From: Castanea sativa
Lineage: Eukaryota > Streptophyta > Magnoliopsida > Fagales > Fagaceae
Direction: 5' to 3'
Length of the DNA stretch: 64,000 nt
Assembly (NCBI RefSeq): GCF_040712315.1
Contig: NC_134019.1
Location: forward strand, 36,055,873-36,119,872
Of this stretch, positions 1 through 11,829 are shown piece after piece (within the stretch, counting starts at the first letter, position 1; every line of letters starts with the position of its first letter). A program made the position numbers and the translations under genes. The notes below the pieces were generated by a model. It did not search any database. It had not been told where the DNA came from and saw only the letters and a list, made by a program, of their open reading frames with translations.

Positions 1-627
1 CAATCATATCTATGGAATATTAGCAAATGAATCATAATATCTCAAACTACATATATATATATATATATCAAAATTTACCATATTACACATGCATAAGAAT
101 ACTTTCATTGTTTGTGTTACCCGGCTCCTTCACTTCACCCAGCCATACTTGTTTGACAGGAAAAACACAGCTATTTGACACTCTTAAGTAGTGGTAAATC
201 CTTGAAAATCAAAAGAATCTGACAGCTAGTATCCAAGCCCAACACCAGACCGAGATCCATTTAACATAGTTCTATTGCAACTCTCTAATCTCAAAACACA
301 GTAAATAGTAAAAAACTACTTCAAACTTCATTTCAGCAAAAGAAATTAAATTATTTTTTAAAAAAATAATAATAATTTAAACTTTAAACCTTCTAGTCTC
401 GAACAACACTGAATAGGAAAAAACTGATTTAAACTTCATATATACTCACGTATATAGAAACCGAAAGGCCAAAAAGAAATAGCCAAATATAAAAGAGGAT
501 TGAATTGAATTAGAAAGATGGTACTTTAATATAATTTGTTTGCACAGATAATACCAGAATTTGTTACAGACTTGTAATCTAATCCTTTCATAAAATGCAG
601 CAAACTCCACCAAAAGGAAATTCATAC

Positions 628-3600
628 CCCACATCCACTCTGTGGTTGATGTATCATAATACGTGCATTTGGCATTGCATAGCGCATTCCCTTTTCTCCA
701 CCAGCAAGAAGAAGTGCGCCTTGGCTTGCTGCTACTCCAAAACATACCGTGCCAACCTTGGGCTTAATCTGAAAACATTAGTCAATAAATGCTTCCAAAG
801 TAAGAAATTGAAGACCTTTTTTAAAAAAATATTCAAAAAGAAAAAAAAGAAAGAAAGACGGATGTTTACAAAGTATAATGCACACAAGTGGAAGATGGAG
901 TACATGCCTTTACAAGTACCCATATAACATCTAACGCTAATTGTATAATCTACTGATGACTAGGAAAAAAAGCAGGTCTCAATGTGCTTGTTTCTCCCGA
1001 GAACACAGAAGACAAACAGCTAAGCCTAACAGGATCATATTAGTAGAAGGGAAGGAAGACTGTCAAGTAACTTTTTACAGATTACATGCAGATGATATTT
1101 GCAGTTAATCTATACACTACAGATATCATGACCTCTTTTAGCACTCTGAAAAATATCCAAATAGAGTTACAAACACAGAAACATTATCAGCCCAATCAGA
1201 TGTCCCCCAAAATCTTTGCAAATGTCCCATTATAAATAAGTAAAATAAAAATAAAGTACAGTAAAAATAAGCCAGAGAGTGAGAGACAGAGACAACATAT
1301 CTTTTTGTTTCCTTAGTAATCTTCTTTCTTTAGTTTTCCTTTCCAAATGTTCATTTTACTCCGTTCAAGTTCATTTATGTTTAGTTAGTAAAATGGTTAA
1401 GCCTTTCTGGAATAAACAGGCACGACACTAATATCTATTTGGCATCTTAGTTACCTTCATGCTCCTCTAATTATATATCCTTGTTCTATTTGGTTCTCCT
1501 CCTATTTATCCTGTTCTTTTCCTTTCCAATTCGTTTATTGTGGAGAAGAAAATGGCCAGGCCACCTAATGGCAAGTACTAGCATCACATTCAGATCTATT
1601 CTATATCTAAGCTGTCTTAATAAATGGATCCTGATACATTTGTATAGGATCACTGATTTAATAATTTTTAGTCACTGATGACTGCTCATTACTTGTTCCA
1701 TTTGGGATTTATTGCGAAAAAAATAAAATAAAATAAACCATGTGATTGATTTGTACTTATCAATTTTAGATTGGAGATAATGGCTTTTTTAAGGCTTATA
1801 GTCACAATCATTTCATATAAGGAGACACTCAGATATTGTGTTTTTTGTTTATTGGTATGTGAAACACACAGTCAATATGATCTGAGCCCACAAACATCAC
1901 CTTCCACCCACTCTTGTGGGCTAAGGAGTGCCATTTGAGCCAGAACACATTGGGTCATTGGCCAGAGGCACTCATATATAATATTTAAATTTAGTCAATA
2001 TTTGTTCTCACCTTTTAAGTTCAATATTAATACCAGAGTGGAAAGATAAAGTAACTAATATACAAAGGCAGCAAGAATTAATTAAGAAAAGGAGAGCAAA
2101 GAAATCATAAAAAAATGATTTAAATCTTACCCAAGACATGCAATCATATATTGCCAGCACAGAGTACGTACTTCCACCAGGGCAGTTCAAATACACCTGA
2201 GAGGGTACAGGACTATGTCATAAACTGTAAAGAATTATCTTTATCTTAGAATTTTGATCTCACAGCCCCAACACATTGATTCTGAAATTGAAAAAACAAA
2301 ATAACACTGTCAACACATAGCCACACCAAAATATCTGCATCCTCATCAATAGTTGCCAGAGTCACAAGCTGCGATATGACTCGCTGAGCCACCTGTGAGT
2401 TGACTGGCTGCCCAATGAAGATTATGCGATTCCTGAATAACACCGATGAGAGATCCAAAGGCCCTCCTGGGGTCATCACAGCTGGCATTACAGGTGGATT
2501 CCCCTTTCTGGCTTCTATTGCATCATAACTGTACATCAAAAACAGTTTAAGTAGCTAATTATTCCATTAAATGGTTTTTTTTTTTTTTTTAAGAAAATTA
2601 TTCCATGAATTGATTAAATCAGAGAAGCAGAAAACATAGAACCAGATCAAACATCTATAACTATAATTGGGATCTTTCAGGAAGCCGAAGTATAACACAG
2701 GTATATGTAACCTGTTTTCTAATGAATTTGTGAAGATAAATAAACACAAATGTGGCCCAGCTGCAATGCTTTTTCCTCAAACCAATTCCTACCTGTCCTT
2801 GTCAATTTTTAAAAACTTCTAATTTTCTATCATATGGATAATGGATGTAATATAATCATGGCACTGCAAAAAAGAAAAAAGAAAACCTCTAAGTGCAATA
2901 CTCTCCAAAGGAAGTGATCACTCAAAAAGCCATATACAGTCACTACAATAAATGATTATAGACAACACCAGCACATAACACACACACACACACACACACA
3001 AATAGAAGGGGAGGAAAAGGAGTACACTAAGTACTTTAAGCGAAAAAGGGCACAAGCAGTTCACCTTGTACTGGTACCAGGAAAATCCTTCTCTTCATGC
3101 TTACTAGGTAACCAACAAGTTTTACTGGATAAGCCTGTACACAACAATTACCTTACATATTACAAATCATGGGAATCATTAATTAAGAAATCAGATGGAA
3201 TTGGCTCAGACAAAGCCGTACTTTTCAATCAAATTAGGGGCATTGAACTCAAATAAACTGGTCAAAAGTACAACTAAACTCAAAAAGACAACTGGGTCAT
3301 CCCCAAATCTAGTTTTAGCATTATTAATTAAGGTAATTAAGAAATCAGATGGAATTGGCTCAGACGCAGACAAAATTTCCAATCAAATTAGGGGCATTGA
3401 ACTCAAATAAACTGTTCCTAAGTTCAAATAAGCTGAAAAAAACAACTGGGTCATCCCCAATTCTAGTTTTAGCATGATTAATTAAGGTAATTAAGAAATC
3501 AGATGGAATTGGCTCAGACCAAGACAAAATTTTCAATCAAATTAGGGGCATTGAACTCAAATAAACTGTTCCTAAGTACAACTAAACTCAAAAAGACAAC

Positions 3601-4016
3601 TGGGTCATCCCCAAATCTAGTTTTAGCTTGACCTTTGCTACTTAAAATGTAGAAAATTCTTTGACTTTCCTACAATAATCTTAAACAGTAATTTAAAACT
3701 CGTGGAATTTAAAGTAGAAAATGAAAAAAAAAAAAAAAAAAAAGAATATTACCAAGTGTTAAAGAATCAGAGTATGGACCTGGCAAGGCAGAGACTATCG
3801 ACCTCGTTGAGTTTCTGTAAAATTTTTAACGAAAATGCAATTCCAGAATTGATAAACAGCAAGTAAAAAATTAGAGTTTGAGGTGAATAAAATTATAAAA
3901 ATTAACATCAACATATATGAATATATATACCTGCGAGAAAACAAAGGAATGGACGAGGTTCTGCTACGAGAAGCGATTGAGAAGCTTAAAGGCACAGAGA
4001 TAGCTGAAGCTACCAT
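628..4016 (-). CDS. CLPP6: Plastid ATP-dependent Clp protease proteolytic subunit 6 (partial, 3' exons beyond the left edge)
   Basis: Subunit of the stromal Clp protease core, which degrades proteins fed by Clp chaperones. Six exons read on the minus strand: 4016-3931 (start codon, Ser/Arg-rich transit peptide beginning [12 protein letters not shown]), 3814-3753, 3134-3065, 2528-2327, 2196-2131 and 768-628. All junctions are GT-AG, and the phases (2,1,2,0,0,0) join into 209 uninterrupted codons. The core motifs match ClpP6: [51 protein letters not shown] (catalytic Ser) and [10 protein letters not shown] (catalytic His). The catalytic Asp and about 60 C-terminal residues are missing; no matching exon exists at 1-627 and a good donor follows 628, so the gene continues left of the window. 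The exon 5-6 intron is about 1.36 kb, and the intron between exons 2 and 3 holds a tandem repeat. Family assignment is from recall of ClpP6 sequences, not a search. Confidence 0.93.
2979..3001. repeat. (CA)n microsatellite in CLPP6 intron
   Basis: About eleven CA units between exons 3 and 4 of CLPP6. Intronic, no coding effect expected. Confidence 0.9.
3181..3629. repeat. Three-copy 154-bp tandem repeat in CLPP6 intron
   Basis: The unit begins AATTAAGAAATCAGATGGAA at 3181, 3335 and 3489, an exact spacing of 154 bp twice. Each copy carries TTAGGGGCATTGAACTCAAA and AACTGGGTCATCCCCAA and ends near GTTTTAGC. Copies differ by scattered substitutions and short indels. The array lies inside the intron between exons 2 (3753-3814) and 3 (3065-3134) and contains no exon that I can recognise. 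Confidence 0.92.
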
Positions 4017-4080
4017 TTTGCACCCAGAGAGCCAGAGGCAGAGACAGAGACAGAGATAGAAAGACTAGCGAACTAGCAAA
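4017..4080 (-). promoter_or_regulatory. CLPP6 5' leader / probable start region
   Basis: Immediately upstream of the CLPP6 start codon lies a purine/pyrimidine-biased leader (GCAGAGACAGAGACAGAGA on the plus strand). No convincing TATA box was found within 100 bp, as is common for plastid-protein genes. The transcription start is not determined. Confidence 0.35.
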
Positions 4081-4555
4081 TCCTTTTTATTTCTTCAGCG
4101 ACGTGTCGTTGAGAATGCAAACTACTTTTTTTTGGGATAATTTTAACCCCAGATTATATTGCCCACTCCTGATTATATCTTTCTAAGTAGGGTTGAGATT
4201 TTAGCTTTTTAGATAGGGATCCAACTTTTTTATCTTTTATTTGATGACAAATTGTGTGTATAACAAAGAATACAACATAATATATGAGGAGAAATTATAT
4301 TCTTGTGTCCAAAAATAAAAGGAGCAAAATTATTTTACATGTCTAAAATATACGAAATACATTTTAAGCAAAGATAACAAATAGGGACTGGACAAAAGAA
4401 GAACTAAAAAGGCTTATACGAATTTTCAGGTTATTAAATTGTTCTTATAAGTGTTCTTACTTTAAGAAGGGTTCCCCAAAAAAAAATCTAAATATTTCTT
4501 ACTTTGTAATTGTTCTTACTTATTAGTACCAAATTGAAATTTCCTGTAACCTTTA

Positions 4556-5069
4556 GGTAAAATATACTTTATATTTTATAACTTTGATTAATTGTCATTT
4601 TAGTTCATTATGTTTAAAATTTTTCATTTTAATCTATTTACTTTGATTTTGCAGCCACTTTAATCCTTTCATACATTGTTGCTAAAAATTTTCTGTTAAT
4701 ACCTTTAAAACAACGTCGTTTCACATATTTAGTAGTAAAAATTAATTTTAGAGATTATTTTATTAATTTATTTAATGAACTAAAAAAGAATTTTTTTTTT
4801 TAAATTAGTGGACTAAAATGATAATTTTAAACCTAGTGAATTTTTCATTTTTTAGTCCTTAAAAAATTGTAAAAATACTAAATTAATTATTTCTAGCGTG
4901 GCAAAATTTGACAAAGTAATGCGGCACTATGTCATAACAGTAAGATTACAAAACTAACTTGCTACATTTACAATTTATTTAACAACATAACTAAAGAATA
5001 AATTTTCAAACTTTAGAGACTAAATAAAACTTGACCCAAGTTTTAAGGACCAAAAGTGTATATTTTGCC
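4556..5069. mobile_element. Candidate old non-autonomous TIR element (MULE-like)
   Basis: The left end GGTAAAATATACTTTATATT and the reverse complement of the right end, GGCAAAATATACACTTTTGG, are similar, and both continue with 'tttagtcc/tttaaag'-type sequence as in other plant MULE-like termini. The interior is AT-rich and noncoding. The flanking 9-mers (taaccttta and ttagtctta) match only partly, so the target duplication is not convincing. Confidence 0.4.
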
Positions 5070-6541
5070 TTAGTCTTAAAACTATGGGGTTAGTTATAAC
5101 TCCTTAACAAACTAATTGGATCATTCAAATGTATTCTTTTAAACTATATTATAATATATACTCTGAACCAATTCCTTAATTTTAATATATATTTTTTACT
5201 ACTTCAACTTGTGCTATTTTAAATCCTCCTTAATTAAACTCCCACTAGAATCACTTTTCAATCATTCTAATGCATTATTTCTAAGAATGCTTCATTTTGA
5301 GAGCAAAGTTATCTATAATTGATTCGTCATAATAAAGTTACAAGTTTATTACAAAAAATATATATATTTGCCTTAGATTTTTGAGAGAAAATTCCCACAA
5401 ATAACTCTACCAACTCTTGTATGCATATGTAGGCTTGATGACTTGTGCGCACAGTCTTATGGCTACGTTCACTTGTACCAAAGTTTGCATGCACAAAGTT
5501 AGTGTTTAATTATTTATTTATTAGTATTTTAATATAAGTTAAGCATGTTAACTTGGAATTGTTTCACATAATAAGAAGATGCATCGCGCAATGCAAATTT
5601 TTTTTTTTTTTAAGTGTCAATTTATATATATAAGTTCCAAAATCACTCACATCAGTCAAGCTAAAAATATGTAAATTTGTAAAGTTACTACAATCTATTT
5701 ATTTTGTATTTAGATTTTTATTTTTTCTTTACATACTGCTAGGATGTAGGAATAAAGTGAATGATAGTTGTTATATGTAAAAAAAAAGAGAAAAAAATTT
5801 AAAAAATCAATAAAAATTAATATTTTAATGAAAATGTAATATAAAATAGATAATCTCAGGGTCGGAGGTACGTACAGGAGTGGCCCCCCAAAATTTTGAA
5901 TTTTTTTATATATAATTATTTTTAAATTTTTAAAATTTAGTCTATAAAAATAAGAGTTCCCTCCAAATATTTGAATTAGTCCAATGATGTTCTTAAAAAA
6001 AATGGTTTAATAATTATAGAGATATAATTTTATTTTTCGCAATTCTATTGTTGTAAAATGCACTCTTGTGTATCTGTTAAATATTTGATAAAGTTTAACA
6101 TCAAATATATTTGATTCTATCTTTTTCAACCCATTATGTGGCGATTAATAAGTCATTGATTCATTAAAAAATCATTGTCACTAAAACTACACATGAAATG
6201 TGTATTTAGTTGCCACATAATAAGTCAGAGCAAGATAGTTTCAAATATGTTTGGAGCCTAACTTATTCCACCAAATTTTGAATTATTTATGTTTTTGAGA
6301 ATTTCATTAGTTGAATTGAAAGATTTTTTACTTAATTTAATATAAAATTTGATAATTTGTATTTAAAATGATATTTTTAAGAATTTTACAATAAAATTGG
6401 ATAAATTGAATTTTATTTTATGAAAGATCACCATCAAACATAATTTTGATTGAAAATACTAAGTTTTTTTTTTTTTTTCCTTTTTGGTATATGTATATAT
6501 AACTTATCAAATAAAAAAGTGTATGTATATATAAAAAAGCA

Positions 6542-6574
<33 letters not shown>

Positions 6575-6827
6575 GTATGTGAGTGTGGAGCTTGTATATT
6601 AGTGTCACAACTTGCCCAAACTAATATGAATGCTCCAATCTTATCGAAATAATCTGATTCAATATAACATGAATCTATTTACACATAACATTAACTCATA
6701 AACAATTGTGTTAGTATTCATGTTAATAATTGTGTTAAACATTACCACCATACTAAATCTAATATTGTATCATTCTAAAAAAAATGGTAAAATATCATTT
6801 TCTAATAAATATTTTTGTTTTCTCAAC

Positions 6828-6828
6828 A

Positions 6829-6877
<49 letters not shown>
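6828..6877. repeat. A-run plus (TA)n microsatellite
   Basis: About 19 A residues followed by about 16 TA units. Confidence 0.9.
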
Positions 6878-6879
<2 letters not shown>

Positions 6880-6999
6880 TTTTCAATTATATTTTGTTTT
6901 GTTGTCGTTTATTTATTTATTTTTTAAATCATAGATTAGCCATGTACCTCTTCAGTCTTTTTCTTCCTCTATACAGTACACACCGCTAATATTTCTGAA

Positions 7000-7019
7000 C
7001 CAATCTGCCGCATAAAAGG
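7000..7019 (+). promoter_or_regulatory. Core promoter of the bL33 gene
   Basis: A CCAAT motif at 7000-7004 is followed by the TATA-like CATAAAAGG at 7011-7019, then a pyrimidine-rich leader from about 7020. Spacing fits a start near 7035-7045. Assignment to bL33 is inferred from the donor at 7101 and the acceptor just before the bL33 start codon. Confidence 0.5.
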
Positions 7020-7039
7020 ACTCTTCTCTTTTCTCACGA

Positions 7040-7100
7040 TACACAGCTCGTCCCACTCATCTCGACCCACTGCTACTCACGCCGCCGCCGCCAATCTCCA
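7040..7100 (+). other. Noncoding 5'UTR exon of the bL33 gene
   Basis: A pyrimidine-rich, GCC-repeat-containing leader ends at ...ATCTCCA with donor GTAAGC at 7101. The inferred 5'UTR intron is 7101-9441 (acceptor GCATGTAG), so the coding exon starts six bases before the ATG. The start of the exon is approximate. Confidence 0.5.
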
Positions 7101-7657
7101 GTAAGCAGCTCATGAATTTATTTATGTGATGTTAAAAAAGCATTGTAGTATCTACCAGTTCATGACCCTTTTGTTAATCTGGAATTGAGTACCTTTTTTT
7201 TACACTAGTTCTTGACTCTCTAGTAAAGTTTAAACAGGGTTTTGATTCTGTTTCCTTGACCTTTTCTCTTCCAAGGCTATCTCCCTTAGTAAATGTTTTC
7301 TATTTCTGAAAAATGTAATGTAATTTTTGGTCAAAGGAATGATCTTTTGGGCTGTGTATGTGTTAATATAATATTATTGCTACTATATATAGTTGCTATT
7401 AGAACTTTCTCTGCAATGTACAAAACAACATTATAGTATATAAAGCTTGTATAATAAACCCCAATTTCATCTCATCCATGTTTAATTCATTCACTTGCAC
7501 ATTTCCATTTGGCCCATTTCTAGTGTTGTTTAGGATTTTGTACTAGAGGAGTGAGATTAGTATAGATGGTTGCATTTGTAGTTGTCCCGCAAACACTAAT
7601 TACACTAATAGTTGAATGAAAAAAAAGAGTATTGAGTCTATTGACAATTTGACATAA

Positions 7658-7752
7658 AGCCAAGTGCTTTATAGCTCAACTGGCACCTCCTGTAGTTTTC
7701 AACGGGTTTAAATCCCTACTCCTCCATTGTAACTATCGAATTTATCAAAAAA
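7658..7752 (+). mobile_element. tRNA-derived SINE fragment in bL33 intron
   Basis: It has a box A-like TAGCTCAACTGGCAC and a box B-like GGGTTTAAATCCC at tRNA-like spacing, followed by the tail CTACTCCTCCATTGTAACTATCG and an A-rich end. A related copy with the same tail is at 14987-15087. Confidence 0.6.
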
Positions 7753-8029
7753 TTTTGACATAAATTTTCATGGACAAGCAAGGTATATACTTGGCCAAAG
7801 GACCTCATCCATTCATAAGAAAAGTAAAGGAATCCTTAGTTTGCTAACTTCTTCAAAGCTATATTACTGAAATTTGGTCACTCAACATGCACGAGAAAAG
7901 ACACCTGCAAATTGAATATTTTATGGTTGCCTTTTGAACCCATTTCTGCTTGGTATGAAATTATAAGAAGCATTCAGAAGTTGGCCTTGCTAGCAGATTT
8001 TCTAAATCTGATCTATTCTACAAAGATAA

Positions 8030-8667
8030 GAAGGGAAGAAGAAGACCAGATCTCCTGCATTCCAACAAAAAGTAAAATATTGAGGTCAAGTCCTTGTATA
8101 GAGTGTTGCATATCGGCAAACTCACTTCTTTCCTTGGAAGAGTATTTGGAGGGTTAAAGCCCCTACCAAAGTAACTTTCTTTACGCAGACCAACAACTAC
8201 TTGAGGAAATTTTTTTATGATGTGTAACTTAAGACATTGGAATATTTTTGTAGTGGATTGCTCCTGCATGTGCAAGAGGAGTGGGGAATCAGTTGAGCAT
8301 ACTTTTCCACTGTGATATTGCCACAGATTGTTGGCCTCTTGTGCTTTGTTTCTTTGGGGTGCTGTGGGTTACGCCTCAAAAGATGATTGATTTGCTGGCA
8401 TGTTGGAAGGTTCATTTTGGTAGGCATTGAAATTGAAATATTTGGAATGCTATTCCTTAGGCCTGTTGTGGACTATTAGGAGAGAACATAATAGACAAAC
8501 ATTTGAAAGAGTTAAACAAACTATGACAGAACTGACTGGAATCTGGATGACTGCATTCACCAGCCATTCTTTCTCAAATCTGTTAGGTTTTCTTTATAGT
8601 TGTAATTTTAGATGATTGTTTTATTACAATCCACTTTCATTCAATAAAACTCTTACTCATAAAAAAA
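8030..8667 (+). mobile_element. 5'-truncated LINE remnant (end of ORF2, zf-RVT region)
   Basis: Conceptual translation, with several frame changes and stops, gives the pattern of the C-terminus of plant LINE reverse transcriptases: VKSLYRVL, then PWKSIWRVKAPTKVTFF, a Cys/His stretch (CSCMCKRSG..SVEHTF), then LLWTIRREHNRQTFE. It ends in AATAAAACTCTTACTC and a short A-run near 8660. Inserted in sense in the 5'UTR intron of the bL33 gene; clearly non-functional. Confidence 0.75.
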
Positions 8668-9447
8668 TAGTAAAAAGATTTTCCAATGGTTCTTCTTATG
8701 GTTTCATACCAAGAAGAGATGACACGTCTTACTAATGCTGATCAACTCTAAGTGATTTTCGAGTTCTTTGATTTGTTGTGTAGTACTATTCTCAAGGAAA
8801 CCCAAGAAGGCCTTTTTAAAAAATAATAATTAATTTACTTTAAGCCCTTATCTCTCTTTCTTGGTGCCTATATAGTTTTTGCTTCTTTTTCTTCTCTACA
8901 AATTTACAAGTAGTACTAGTAATAGTAATACACTTATAATGATTACATATTTTTCATACACACTCCAAACCAAAACAGACAAACACAGTGATGCTTAAAA
9001 AAAAAGTGGATAGAATGTTTTTAGTGCAAAGAGCATTGTTAGTCTCATGCCTATATCTTTGACTTCCTATAGGATCTCTTGCTTTTGGGTCATATCTTCA
9101 ATTTCCCTTTTTCTTTTGAAGATTTTTTCTATCCGCATCAGTTATCAAACTTAAGTTTTAAGAGTTTTTGTATATTAATGATCCTAGACGTAAAATTTAT
9201 TAACTTTTGTGTAGTTTGAAATGGTTTTGTTTGGGATTTTTGTTAGAGTGGACACATTTTTGGGAGGAGGAATATTTTGTTAGACACTTATATGTCAAAA
9301 CCATGTATGGTGAAATAGTAATATACATGTAATGATTACAAATTTGGCGTAGACATGTTGGACCCGTAAATTCTACCTCAATTACTTCATTATGAAACAT
9401 GTATTTTCTGATACTTATTTCATTGGTTTTCTTGCATGTAGTTAGGA

Positions 9448-9621
9448 ATGGGTAACAAGAAGAAGGCTGCAGCAACTTTCATCCGTCTTGTCTCAACTGC
9501 TGGAACTGGTTTCTTCTATGTCAAGAGGAAGCCTACTAAGATGACTGAGAAGCTGGAGTTTCGGAAATATGACCCTCGGGTGAATCGTCATGTCTTGTTT
9601 AAGGAAGCGAAAATGAAATGA
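9448..9621 (+). CDS. Ribosomal protein bL33, nuclear-encoded organellar (probably mitochondrial)
   Basis: A 57-residue protein of the bacterial-type bL33 family, a component of the organellar large ribosomal subunit. The whole CDS is one exon: start [20 protein letters not shown], then [25 protein letters not shown] and a lysine-rich end. Length is normal for bL33, and the sequence matches the plant nuclear bL33 type rather than plastid rpl33. The start codon lies six bases after an intron acceptor (9440-9441), which supports it and implies a noncoding first exon. No transit peptide is visible; short basic proteins of this family lack a long one. The large 5'UTR intron carries TE debris but no coding sequence. 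Mitochondrial location is from family knowledge. Confidence 0.93.
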   Translation: MGNKKKAAATFIRLVSTAGTGFFYVKRKPTKMTEKLEFRKYDPRVNRHVLFKEAKMK

Positions 9622-10805
9622 GAGGCTTCTCATGTGGTAGGTCTATGTATTCTCATATACTCTGCTAGATCAATGTTCTGTTTTTTCGTTTTGGTAGACA
9701 ATTTATGAAATAACGTGAGCCAAATCATTATAACAGTTATTTCTGATGCTAATCTGCAGTAAATGTTTCCTCATCTCCCCCTTCTCTCTCTTATTGTCAT
9801 TTATATAATCTTTTGATGGTCATTTCAAAGACAATCCTAGGATTAAATAGGATGATCTTCATGGGTTAATTTCTACCTAACTGAATATATTGTGGTTTAT
9901 ATTGGTGATCTGCTTTTGTGTTCACAAGGGTGTACTATGTTGCTTTGTGATCATATTGGGCTTTTGTTTTACAATTGCTGTCTTTAGATAGTTGTTTTTT
10001 GTTAGGGGTGTGCATTCAACCATTAGCTTGAGCCAGACCGAACTGATTCAACCCCTTGGCTGGGTTTTTATGGCTTGATGGGTTGGATTGGGTCCTAAAA
10101 TTTGTTTCAAGCTCAGGTCTGGGTTGGCAAAATTTTGCATTGTTTTTGGGCTCTATGGCTGCTATCTGGGATTTTGTATATTTCAGTCTCATCACTACCA
10201 TTTTATTCGACATGTTCCTGGGTTTCATGGTTGGACTTTTAGGCTTGTATGTTAATTTTTAGTAATTGTACATTAGTTTTGGGCTACAATTGCCTTAATT
10301 GGAGTTTCATACTTTTCATTAACTTCTCTAAAGGGGAGCTTTTGGGCTTTTCCTCACAAGTCACAAGGGGTAAGGGATTAAGAGTTGAAAAAAAGTCTTT
10401 ATTTTTTGGGAAACTCTAACTTAGGTCATTTGAGAACCTCTAAGGCCTTCAATAGATCCAAAAAAAAAAAAAAAAAATGCTTTTGTTGTATCTATATCCA
10501 AGTAAAATAAGAGGAAATTAGTGAGTTTGTTGTTTGATTTTTGTTTGAAACTGAAAGCGAATAGAGTTCAATTCCATTTTGTAGAATTGACACATGAATT
10601 CCACAAACTAAAGTTTTTGTACAAAAATCAATTTTGCTAGATTCATTTAAAAACTCAGAATTTCTAAGCAGCACTGTAGATTTATTTATTTATTTTTGGC
10701 TGGAAAAGCAACACTACCATAGATGGAAACATGAACATGATAATTTACTAAAAGAAAGCAGAATAGCTTTCATTTAAACACAAGGTTGATCCGTGATCAC
10801 ATTAT
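9622..10805. other. bL33 3' region and spacer
   Basis: 3'UTR of bL33, then AT-rich spacer. At 10000-10270 lies a degraded repeat starting TTAGGGGTGTGCATTCAACC and rich in GGGTTGG/AACCC, similar in style to hAT-like repeats, but no right-hand end was found. An A-run occurs at 10460-10477. Confidence 0.5.
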
Positions 10806-11803
10806 TTAGTAAGGAACACAAAGAAGATTATTAGCAGATAAGAAGTGGCATATCGGATATGTTCCAGGCTTGATGTGGAGAAGGCGAAATGAAATGTGGT
10901 TGGGATCACAGGCCGATGTGTCCATGTGGCAAACAAAAATAGCTTTCACTTTTTCTCCATACTTGCCACCTAGTGAAATTTGGAAGACCTTGCTCTCACT
11001 TTCTTGGCTGTGGCAATAATAAACCACAGAAGGGTAAGGCGTAACATGACATGCTACTATCTTTGGAGCTGACACCTCTTGAGGCACTTCTAGGAAGGTC
11101 TAGTTTTGTTGAAGAGTAGCTAATTTTGTGAGGTGGGTTGTGGTTAGAACTTTGAAAGGGGTGTTTGATCCAAAAGTGACATGTACAAAATCAAGCATTA
11201 ATTCTAAGGTGGCAGCACAAAACTTAGTCTCTCCCTTGATGGGCTTAAACTCACAGTGTTTGAGTGTGTTTTCCATTGTTTTGGCTTGGGGAGAACCTTG
11301 AGAGATTGAGAAGAATTGAAGGATTTTTGGGAATTCTTGCATTGGGAAGGGAATGGAATCAGCCTCTTCTCTAGGCAAGAAGTGAGGCAAAGATGAAGGG
11401 TCATTAGTTGGGAATTGGATGCTCATTGTTTTCCCAACATAAAGATCATTTGTGGTGAAGAATCCTAGCTTTGAGGCCTCCATGTGATCCATGTGAGACA
11501 TTAATGATCGTGTATGCATTTGATTTTCATTCATTGTCACTTGGTCAACTGTAGAATGTTTCATTAGTTGGACGTTTCCCTGAAGATCTTTCATCTTCAG
11601 CTGTTTGTTTTCTTCACTCAGCTCCCTGACTCCATTGCTGTGGTCACATTGCATGTAACATCTATCAAATTATTAATCATATTAAGCATGCAAGGAATAG
11701 AGTGTACATAAACAGAATCATGCTGTATGTTTAGGAAATAAGGATTTACCATCAAGAGCAAAAGATAAGATGAGAGGATTAAAGAATCAAATCTCATAGC
11801 CAT
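10806..11803 (-). pseudogene. BURP-domain protein pseudogene (paralogue of the gene at 33277-34376)
   Basis: Exon 1 (11803-11750, 18 codons, signal-peptide-like MAMRFDSLILSSYLLLLM) is followed by a donor GTAAAT and then a long exon-2-like frame. That frame has the BURP features FFTTNDLYVGK, LPREEADSIPF, KGETKFCAA and the four CH pairs (ACH, YYCH, VCHMDTS, ICHF). An in-frame TAG at about 11099-11101 replaces the codon for Tyr in the intact paralogue (LYQNYTF versus LQQN-stop-TF), cutting the domain before all CH motifs. I also find no AG acceptor in a phase that joins exon 1 to the exon 2 frame near 11650. Both breaks suggest a pseudogene, though stop readthrough or a mis-set intron cannot be excluded from sequence alone. 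Confidence 0.85.
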
Positions 11804-11829
11804 CGTAATTCTTCTATTCCTCAAGGTCC

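Larger units (their letters stand above)
4081..6985. other. Intergenic AT-rich spacer
   Basis: No gene was recognised between CLPP6 and the bL33 promoter. It holds a candidate old TIR element (4556-5069), homopolymer A/T runs, a (GT)n(AT)n microsatellite at 6542-6576 and an A-run followed by (TA)n at 6828-6877. A short stretch near 5860-5900 (GGAGTGGCCCCCCAAAATTT) resembles degraded transposon sequence seen again near 26400. Confidence 0.6.

Noticed and set aside
446..745. 99-codon minus-strand ORF
   Set aside because: It overlaps CLPP6 exon 6 (768-628) in a different frame; the true frame gives the conserved ClpP sequence with Ser and His active sites.
3195..3410. 71-codon plus-strand ORF
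   Set aside because: Lies across the 154-bp intronic repeat; no family features, antisense to CLPP6.
9448..9621. Possible plastid or mitochondrial DNA insertion carrying rpl33
   Set aside because: The sequence matches the nuclear plant bL33 type, not plastid rpl33, and surrounding DNA is not organellar.
10000..10270. hAT-like repeat (TTAGGGGTGTGCA start)
   Set aside because: Only one terminus-like end; no inverted partner or target duplication found.
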